Source: Pseudomonadota bacterium
GTDB taxonomy: Bacteria; Pseudomonadota; Gammaproteobacteria; Arenicellales; Arenicellaceae
Reading direction: 5' to 3'
Length of the DNA stretch: 11,974 nt
NCBI GenBank assembly: GCA_018660405.1
Contig: JABJKL010000169.1
Location: 1 to 11,974, forward strand
The notes beneath the pieces are model-generated. The model ran no database searches, was not told the DNA's origin, and was given only the letters and a program-made list of their open reading frames with translations. A program made the position numbers and the translations under genes. Position 1 is the stretch's first letter, and every line of letters begins with the position of its first letter. This document shows, in pieces, positions 6,596 through 11,974 of this stretch.

Positions 6596-8476
6596 ATGCC
6601 ACACACAACACTTATACCTTTAACACCAAGACTGCTTTTTGTATTTTTCCTGTGGTTCGTTTCCACCATACTTATTGCTCAGGAAGATTCGGACTCCAGA
6701 ACTCCGGTCGTTTGGGATTTAACCGACTTATATGCTAGCGAAGATAACTGGCAAGCTGCCTACGATCAAATAGACGCATCACTTCCTGCACTTGCCGCAC
6801 ATCAGGATACCCTTGCCAACTCGTCAAGTGATCTGCTCGCCGCAATGACCGCAATCGCGGATATCTATAAAGACATCAGCCGTGTGTACGTATACGCCAG
6901 CACACGCAACGATGAAGATCAAAACCTCGCGGAGAGTCAGGAACGCCTAGCCAAAGCAAGAGCGCTGTATTCAAAAGTGGGGGAAGCAACGTCGTGGGTC
7001 GAGCCCACTCTCCTTGCCAAAGACGAAAGTGATATCAGAGCCTTTCTGGCACAAGAACCCGAGCTTGCCGAATATGACCACTACATCGACAATATATTGC
7101 GCAATAAGGCGCACACGCTTAGTGCAGAAACCGAGAACGTTCTAGCTGCGGCAGGCATCGTCTTAAATAGCCCAAACGAAATTTATGAACTGCTCGTCAA
7201 TGCTGATATCGAATGGCCAACGGTAACTTTGTCGGACAGCACAGAGGTTTACCTGAATCAGGCCACCTATGTTCGCTACCGGGCAGCAGAAAATCGCGAT
7301 GATCGTAAACTCGTATTTGATACGTTTTGGGGAAAATGGGATCAATTCAAAGATAGCCTGGGCATGACTCTGGCAACCGAAGTCAACGCCAACACCATGA
7401 CCGCACGGGTTCGCAATTATCCCGACACGCTAACCCGCGAACTGTCGGCAGAAAATTTACCGAGTGACATATACACCACCCTCGTCGCGGAGGTAAATAC
7501 CGGACTTCCGACGCTGCACCGTTATTTCAAGCTAAGGGCGCGTATGCTGGGAATTGAAGACCTGGCGTACTACGATATCTACCCTTCACTGGTTAGCTCA
7601 GACAAAAACTTCAATCTGGCAACATCAGCCGAACTAACGCTTGCCGCACTGGAACCGTTCGGCGAGGAATACCTAAACCATCTCAAGCAAGGCATCAACG
7701 CAAATTGGGTTCATGCCTACCCAGGCAAGGGTAAGCGCTCTGGCGCTTATATGAATGGTTCGGCCTACGATGTTCACCCTTACGTGCTACTCAACCACAA
7801 TGACGACTTCAACTCACTATCAACCTACGCCCATGAGTGGGGCCACGCGGTACATTCCTTGCTTGCTAACAATGCCCAGCCCTATAGCAAAGCCGACTAT
7901 TCGACATTTATTGCAGAAATGGCCTCACAAATAAATGAAATCTTGCTGGAAGAATACATGCTGGAAAATGCAGAAACCGATGAAGAAAAGCTGTTTTATC
8001 TGGGTCAATCGCTGGAATCCATGCGCGGTTCTTTCTACCGCCAGACCATGTTCGCCGAATTCGAAGCCGAAATTCATGCGGCGGTCGAAGCTGGCGAACC
8101 ATTGACAGGTACTGGCCTGACTGAGCGCTATTTGAGACTGCTTAAGACCTACCACGGCCATGACGAGGGCGTCCTCACCATCAATGACGTGTATGCCAAT
8201 GAATGGGCGTATATCCCGCATTTTTACTATGACTTCTATGTATACCAATATGCCACCTCAATCGCAGGTGCTGCGTGGTTCGCGGAGAAAATTATTACCA
8301 ATGAAGAAGGCATTAGCGCAGCTTTTATAGATGTACTAAAAGCAGGGGGATCAGATTATCCACACAACATTCTTATGCGGGCTGGGCTGGATATGAGTTC
8401 GCCCGAGCCGTATCGCGCTGCGATTGCCCGCATGAATGATGTTATGGATCGGATGGAGGCTATTTTAGATAATTAA
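6596..8476 (+). CDS. pepF: Exported M3-family zinc oligopeptidase, oligoendopeptidase F (PepF) type
   Basis: M3 metallopeptidases cleave short peptides inside an enclosed channel, so whole proteins are excluded. The 626-residue protein has an N-terminal hydrophobic stretch (13-27) after a short Arg-containing segment, with a likely signal-peptidase site after Ala28 and no lipobox Cys. This predicts export to the periplasm. The mature part begins with a PepF-like VVWDLTDLY segment, continues with a long helical region, and carries the zinc motif HEWGH (413-417, catalytic Glu414). The third ligand is Glu441 in FIAEMASQINE. Near the end, the Tyr-rich HFYYDFYVYQYAT (542-554) matches the substrate-binding loop of the family. 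Length agrees with PepF (about 600). Classical PepF is cytoplasmic, so the signal peptide is notable. The ATG has no clear ribosome-binding site. The gene is divergent from rsmJ and ends 38 bases before the MITE-like element. Confidence 0.9.
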   Translation: MPHTTLIPLTPRLLFVFFLWFVSTILIAQEDSDSRTPVVWDLTDLYASEDNWQAAYDQIDASLPALAAHQDTLANSSSDLLAAMTAIADIYKDISRVYVYASTRNDEDQNLAESQERLAKARALYSKVGEATSWVEPTLLAKDESDIRAFLAQEPELAEYDHYIDNILRNKAHTLSAETENVLAAAGIVLNSPNEIYELLVNADIEWPTVTLSDSTEVYLNQATYVRYRAAENRDDRKLVFDTFWGKWDQFKDSLGMTLATEVNANTMTARVRNYPDTLTRELSAENLPSDIYTTLVAEVNTGLPTLHRYFKLRARMLGIEDLAYYDIYPSLVSSDKNFNLATSAELTLAALEPFGEEYLNHLKQGINANWVHAYPGKGKRSGAYMNGSAYDVHPYVLLNHNDDFNSLSTYAHEWGHAVHSLLANNAQPYSKADYSTFIAEMASQINEILLEEYMLENAETDEEKLFYLGQSLESMRGSFYRQTMFAEFEAEIHAAVEAGEPLTGTGLTERYLRLLKTYHGHDEGVLTINDVYANEWAYIPHFYYDFYVYQYATSIAGAAWFAEKIITNEEGISAAFIDVLKAGGSDYPHNILMRAGLDMSSPEPYRAAIARMNDVMDRMEAILDN

Positions 8477-8514
8477 ATCTGGAAATGGTCGCCAATCGAA
8501 GCAACAAGCACCAG

Positions 8515-8675
8515 GGGGCCTGTCCGAGAATAGATGCTGTCGCGAGGGAAAGCTGATTTGAGTCAGATTTTTCACTTATTTGAGGCGAATAGTGGTTCTA
8601 TTTAACGAAAATAAGGGGGGAATCTGGCCAAATTCAGCTTTTCCGCAGTAGGCGCTCTATTCTCGGACAGTCTCC
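8515..8675. mobile_element. MITE-like palindromic element with 15-bp perfect terminal inverted repeats
   Basis: CTGTCCGAGAATAGA at 8520-8534 is repeated exactly in inverse orientation at 8656-8670; looser matches extend it outward to about 8515 and 8675. Pairing continues inside: an AAAGCTGA block near 8549-8556 matches the inverse of one near 8633-8640, and further CAGATT and CTTATTT blocks pair in order. At the apex AATAG (8588-8592) and CTATT (8598-8602) flank a five-base loop at the exact centre. The element is about 150-160 bp and encodes no transposase, so it would need one supplied in trans. I found no clear target-site duplication. It lies between the convergent pepF and permease genes and may double as a bidirectional terminator. 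The family of the parental transposon is not recognised. Confidence 0.75.
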
Positions 8676-9812
8676 TTAGTCCAACGTGCGGCGATATCGC
8701 AGCATCGCGATCACACACGCGACTACGGCAAAGCCCGTCATCATCAAAAACGGCTGCTGCAGGTCTGCTATCCCTGTGCCCTTTAACATTACCCCTCTCA
8801 CCACGCGTAAAAAATGCGTCAGCGGCAAAACCTCCCCAATAGTTTGAGCCCATTGTGGCATTCCTCTAAACGGAAACATAAAACCAGAGAGCAACAAAGA
8901 TGGGAGAAAAAAGAAAATGCTGAGTTGCATAGCCTGTAGCTGAGATTTGGCTACGGTTGAAAAAGCAAAACCCAAGGCAAGGTTTGCAATCATAAAAATA
9001 CTAATACCAAAGAGTAATACAAAAAGTGAACCTACAAACGGCACACTAAAAAGAATGCTCGCGGCCAGTAATATCACCACCGTTTGAACCGTGCCCACCA
9101 TCACATACGGGGTGATCTTGGCAATCATCACTTCATGAGGTTCGGCCGGTAAAGCAAGTAAATTCTCCATCGTTCCGCGCTCCACTTCTCGCGCCATAGT
9201 TGTCGCCATAATCATAACCAGAGTCAATGTAAGGATGACGCCCAGCAACCCCGGCACAATATTGTATTGAGTAATGCCTTCGGGGTTATATTTTGGGTGG
9301 ACAATCAGCTCATACGGCGGCGGTTGAGCTGCGAGTGCGCGCAAAGGGCCGTTTAAGTCGTGCGCCAGCGCACGTGTAAAGATGGTATTCAAATAACCGA
9401 TCGCATTTGAAGCCGCTGACGGGTCTGTAGCATCAGCTTCCACCAATACTTGTGGCCGGTCACCGCGCACAAGCTGCTGAGTAAAACCAACAGGGAAGGA
9501 AACCACAAACGCGACCTCTCCCCGGGCCAACATTTCGGCAGTCTCGCGAGGGTCGCTGGTGGCAGCGACAAAATCAAAATAACCCGATGTTTTCATACCC
9601 GATATTAGCGTGCGAACGATTGGGGTCTGCTCCTCGGCGTGCACCGCGGTGGGTAGCAACTTGGGGTCTGTATTAATGGCGTATCCGAAAATAACCAGTT
9701 GAACAATCGGGATTCCAAACATCATCGCGAATGTCAATCTATCACGGCGCATCTGGTGAACTTCCTTGAGGAATACCGCCCATATTCGTAGCCAGGATCC
9801 TTGCAAGCTCAT
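8676..9812 (-). CDS. ABC-2 type exporter permease (YbhS/YhhJ-like)
   Basis: This inner-membrane subunit would form the translocation path for the ATPase encoded just upstream. The ATG at 9812-9810 overlaps the ATPase stop as ATGA and yields 378 residues, the usual size for YbhS or YhhJ. The frame extends to 9893 inside the ATPase gene, but those extra residues do not look native. Topology fits ABC-2: a cytoplasmic N-terminus, one helix at about 28-46, a large periplasmic domain (about 47-180), then five helices at about 184-205, 236-258, 260-284, 294-313 and 355-370. Conserved motifs include REVERGTMENLLALP (208-222) and PLTHFLRVVRGVMLKG (330-345). E. coli ybh operons encode two permeases; here there is one, so it probably acts as a homodimer. 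The TAA stop directly adjoins the outer end of the MITE-like element. Confidence 0.9.
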   Translation of the reverse strand: MSLQGSWLRIWAVFLKEVHQMRRDRLTFAMMFGIPIVQLVIFGYAINTDPKLLPTAVHAEEQTPIVRTLISGMKTSGYFDFVAATSDPRETAEMLARGEVAFVVSFPVGFTQQLVRGDRPQVLVEADATDPSAASNAIGYLNTIFTRALAHDLNGPLRALAAQPPPYELIVHPKYNPEGITQYNIVPGLLGVILTLTLVMIMATTMAREVERGTMENLLALPAEPHEVMIAKITPYVMVGTVQTVVILLAASILFSVPFVGSLFVLLFGISIFMIANLALGFAFSTVAKSQLQAMQLSIFFFLPSLLLSGFMFPFRGMPQWAQTIGEVLPLTHFLRVVRGVMLKGTGIADLQQPFLMMTGFAVVACVIAMLRYRRTLD

Positions 9813-10741
9813 GAGTGCACTCTCGTGTCCATTCCGGCCCGGTTCATTAATGCAATAAAAGTATCTTCCAAACTTGGCCGAACCTCGTGCCACTCTAGCC
9901 CGTCCACCTTGCCAGTCTTGTTGAGTGCTTGTTCAATAAGAGCGGCATCGGGACCACTCACGTGCAGTGCTGAACCAAAGTAAGAAACGTGTTCAACACC
10001 TGGCTCTAGCCCGATTATTTCCGATAATTGCCGCACCCCGACACCCTCTGCTTTATAGGTCACCAAACCCGACTGATCAATAATGTCGTTTACCCTGCCT
10101 TGTGTTAGCAGCGCACCATTGGCCAAATAAACGATTTCATCGCATCGTTCAGCTTCGTCCATGTAGTGGGTCGACACCAATACCGTCATACCTTGCGCTG
10201 TTAGGTAATGAATCTGATCCCAGAATTCCCGCCGTGCCTGTGGGTCAACACCCGCTGTTGGTTCGTCCAGCAGCAATAACTCGGGCTTGTGCATAGTCAC
10301 GGCCGCAAGCGCAAGCCGTTGCTTCCAGCCGCCCGACAAATCGCCTGCCAATTGATGTTGGCGGTCGGTTAAACCGAGGGTCTCAAGGGTTTGGCCAACA
10401 CGCTCCCGAAGTTTGGGTAATTGATACAAACGACCGACAAATTCTATGTTTTCCCGAATTGTTAAATCCTCCCAAAACGAGAATTTTTGCGTCATATATC
10501 CAGTGTGGGCCTTGATTTTTTTGCTTTCACTCACAACGTCAAAGCCAAGACAGGTGCCACTGCCCTCACTGACTTTAAGCAAGCCACAGATCATACGAAT
10601 AGTGGTTGTCTTGCCAGAGCCATTTGGCCCGAGAAAACCCCAAACCTGCCCTCTCGGCATTTGAATACTGATGCCGTTGACTGCTGTTTTATCGCCAAAC
10701 CGCTTAACCAGACCATGAACGTCTATCGCAAACTCGCTCAT
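9809..10741 (-). CDS. ABC exporter ATP-binding subunit (YbhF/CcmA-like)
   Basis: This cytoplasmic ATPase powers the ABC-2 exporter. All nucleotide-binding motifs are intact in its 310 residues: Walker A GPNGSGKTT (38-46), Q-loop Gln85 in YMTQKFSFW, signature LSGGWKQR (135-142), Walker B LLLLDEP (155-161) with catalytic Glu160, D-loop GVDP (164-167) and switch His192. Residues after about 220 form the C-terminal extension common to drug and polymer exporters. It carries a single nucleotide-binding domain, unlike E. coli YbhF or RbbA, which carry two, so a homodimer is expected. Its ATG overlaps the adaptor stop by one base (TAATG) and its TGA overlaps the permease ATG (ATGA), so the three genes are translationally coupled. 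The substrate cannot be told from the sequence. Confidence 0.93.
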   Translation of the reverse strand: MSEFAIDVHGLVKRFGDKTAVNGISIQMPRGQVWGFLGPNGSGKTTTIRMICGLLKVSEGSGTCLGFDVVSESKKIKAHTGYMTQKFSFWEDLTIRENIEFVGRLYQLPKLRERVGQTLETLGLTDRQHQLAGDLSGGWKQRLALAAVTMHKPELLLLDEPTAGVDPQARREFWDQIHYLTAQGMTVLVSTHYMDEAERCDEIVYLANGALLTQGRVNDIIDQSGLVTYKAEGVGVRQLSEIIGLEPGVEHVSYFGSALHVSGPDAALIEQALNKTGKVDGLEWHEVRPSLEDTFIALMNRAGMDTRVHS

Positions 10742-11703
10742 TAAAAATCAACGTCGACGGGCAACCCAGGGTTCAAGCTTGTATTGGGTGGCAGTCTCGC
10801 CTCAACAAGAAAGACGAGTTTATCCCGCGATTCGGCACTATAAATTACCGGTGGAGTGAATTCCGCGGCAGCGGCAATAAAAGAGACTGTCGCACTGATA
10901 GCAACTTGCGCACCACCATCGGGCAATACCTCAACCGGTTGACCGACACTGAGGCTCGCAAGTGCTGCTTGTGGCACAAAGAATCGAACTTTCAGGCCAT
11001 TGCTAGGTAACAAAGCGACCAACGGAGAACCGGCAGTAACAAATTCACCCTGCCGATGAAACACCTCCTCCACCCTGCCATCGACCAATGCTCGCACCGT
11101 TCGCTCGTCAAATTGCCATTGCGCAACTGCTTCAGAGGCCTGAGCTGCCTGGTAGGCTGCAGCCGCGGCCACTTTCGCTTGCTCACGCCCGGCAAGATTT
11201 GCAACGTTAATCGCCTCATTTGCAGCGATCGTAGCCGCTTCAGCTGCATTTAAAGCCGCGTCAACCTGATCACCCCGAATAGTCGATTCGACCCCTCTTT
11301 CCACCAATGGCATTACGCGCTTATATTCGGCTAGGGCGAGCGACAAATTAGCCGCAGCCTGTTGATGCTGTGCTTCCAAAGCCCTTATCTCCGCTGGCCG
11401 TGCGCCACTGCTTATGTCCTGGGCTTGAGCATCCGCCTGTGATGTTCTCCCGGCGGCTTCAGCCAGCTGTGCTGACTGTTGTTGCTTATCCAGCTCAAAC
11501 ATAGCCTGCCCTGAGACGACCTCGCTACCTTCCTCTATAAAACTTGCAATGAGCCACCCTGACTGTGGTGCGGCAACATATACCCATTCAGCCTCAACGT
11601 AGCCAACGTAGCCGCTTGTTGTGTCTGAGTTACAACAACTACACAACACGAACGAAAATAACGTGACAATCAAAATGCTTATTTTTCTAAAGTGCACTGG
11701 CAT
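10741..11703 (-). CDS. HlyD/YbhG-like periplasmic adaptor protein, probable lipoprotein
   Basis: This is the membrane fusion (adaptor) subunit that would link the ABC exporter to an outer-membrane channel. From the ATG at 11703-11701 it has 320 residues: a basic start, a hydrophobic segment (8-20) and a lipobox-like LCSC with Cys23 as the probable lipidated residue. The first half-lipoyl motif is APQSGWLIASF (45-55). A long Ala/Gln-rich alpha-hairpin (about 70-185) follows, then the second half-lipoyl segment (VDGRVEEVFHRQGEF) and a beta-barrel ending in LNPGLPVDVDF. The frame also opens at an ATG at 11748, which would put 15 extra residues before the signal sequence and looks less likely. 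The TAA overlaps the ATPase ATG by one base. No gene for an outer-membrane TolC partner is present, so a shared one may be used. Confidence 0.88.
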   Translation of the reverse strand: MPVHFRKISILIVTLFSFVLCSCCNSDTTSGYVGYVEAEWVYVAAPQSGWLIASFIEEGSEVVSGQAMFELDKQQQSAQLAEAAGRTSQADAQAQDISSGARPAEIRALEAQHQQAAANLSLALAEYKRVMPLVERGVESTIRGDQVDAALNAAEAATIAANEAINVANLAGREQAKVAAAAAYQAAQASEAVAQWQFDERTVRALVDGRVEEVFHRQGEFVTAGSPLVALLPSNGLKVRFFVPQAALASLSVGQPVEVLPDGGAQVAISATVSFIAAAAEFTPPVIYSAESRDKLVFLVEARLPPNTSLNPGLPVDVDF

Positions 11704-11769
11704 AACAGTCTCGTTTGGATTGTTTATGGAAAGAAAATGCTTGCCCATTGAATGTTGGCGCTTCTATCG

Positions 11770-11798
11770 TTTTCATCGCTCTACTTTTTATCGCTCTA
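11770..11798. repeat. Two direct copies of a 14-bp unit, 15-bp period
   Basis: Copies lie at 11770-11783 and 11785-11798, both reading TTTT(C/T)ATCGCTCTA, with one mismatch. They lie upstream of the adaptor gene, 67-95 bases before its start, in the 104-base gap after the nitroreductase gene. Direct repeats here could be a regulator site for the ABC operon or a recent slippage duplication. Confidence 0.5.
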
Positions 11799-11822
11799 TC
11801 CATTGCACTAATTCCATTGCAC
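11799..11822. repeat. Two direct copies of TCCATTGCAC, 14-bp period, across the nitroreductase stop
   Basis: Perfect 10-bp copies lie at 11799-11808 and 11813-11822. The second is within the last codons of the nitroreductase gene and the first begins at its stop codon. It adjoins the 15-bp-period repeat directly. A local duplication at the 3' end of the gene is the simplest explanation. Confidence 0.5.
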
Positions 11823-11974
11823 AACATAGTCGCTTGAATCAAGTTCTGGCACATCCTTGGCCGCTATCTGCGGCGTACCGATATAAATATAACCGACCAA
11901 CTTTTCTTGCTCACTTAAGCCCAGCGCGACAAGCACTTCGGGATGAAAACAGGCCCAACCAGAACGCCACATCG
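11808..11974 (-). CDS. Nitroreductase family protein, YdjA type (C-terminal 54 residues only)
   Basis: The window holds only the end of this gene; the stop TAG is at 11810-11808 and the frame is open to the edge. The visible residues include a WRSGW segment, then HPEVLVALGLSEQEKLVGYI and YIGTP, which match the C-terminal part of YdjA-like flavin nitroreductases (typically RTGW, then ALGL, then VGFLYLGTP). These FMN enzymes reduce nitro compounds or quinones with NAD(P)H. The catalytic and flavin-binding N-terminal parts lie outside the window. It is on the same strand as the ABC operon and 104 bases upstream of it, so read-through is possible, but a separate promoter is equally likely. Confidence 0.82.
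   Translation of the reverse strand, partial: MWRSGWACFHPEVLVALGLSEQEKLVGYIYIGTPQIAAKDVPELDSSDYVVQWN

Noticed and set aside
8602..8853. 83-codon minus-strand open frame running from the permease gene into the MITE-like element
   Set aside because: It is in a different frame from the permease and crosses an inverted-repeat end; no family resemblance.
9813..9893. N-terminal extension of the permease inside the ATPase gene
   Set aside because: The ATG at 9812, with an ATGA overlap, gives the normal family length and N-terminus.

Overview
The window reads as chromosomal DNA of a gammaproteobacterium, probably free-living or marine. The evidence is the gene content: an NnrS-family protein, a gammaproteobacterial-type RsmJ, and a YbhG/YbhF/YbhS-like export operon. 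Base composition is mid-range. I cannot name a genus from the sequence alone. No RNA gene, CRISPR array, prophage or intact transposase gene is visible. Most of the window is ordinary housekeeping or accessory chromosome.

Layout: (1) 1-627, minus strand, the N-terminal half of an NnrS-family haem/copper membrane protein, cut by the window edge. (2) 628-977, a 350-base divergent intergenic region with two small palindromes. (3) 978-2096, plus strand, a GT-C membrane glycosyltransferase of the GT39/ArnT type. (4) 2197-4983, plus strand, valyl-tRNA synthetase behind a perfect TATAAT with a GC-rich discriminator. (5) 5029-6518, minus strand, a coupled pair of 16S rRNA methyltransferase genes, rsmJ then rsmE, converging on valS across a hairpin. 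(6) 6596-8476, plus strand, an M3 oligopeptidase (PepF type) with a signal peptide, divergent from rsmJ. (7) About 8515-8675, a near-palindromic MITE-like element between two convergent genes. (8) 8676-11703, minus strand, a tightly overlapping three-gene operon: periplasmic adaptor lipoprotein, ABC ATPase, ABC-2 permease. (9) 11808-11974, minus strand, the C-terminal end of a YdjA-type nitroreductase, with two sets of short direct repeats around its stop codon.

Working together: rsmJ and rsmE overlap by one base and both methylate the 3' minor domain of 16S rRNA. With valS they form a translation-related block. The three ABC genes are joined by 1-base and 4-base overlaps and should make one export complex of unknown substrate. 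No gene for an outer-membrane partner is present in the window.

The least ordinary item is the 8515-8675 element. It has 15-bp perfect terminal inverted repeats, conserved interior arms and an apex hairpin at its exact centre, and it sits one base-step from the permease stop codon. I see no convincing new multi-gene system here.
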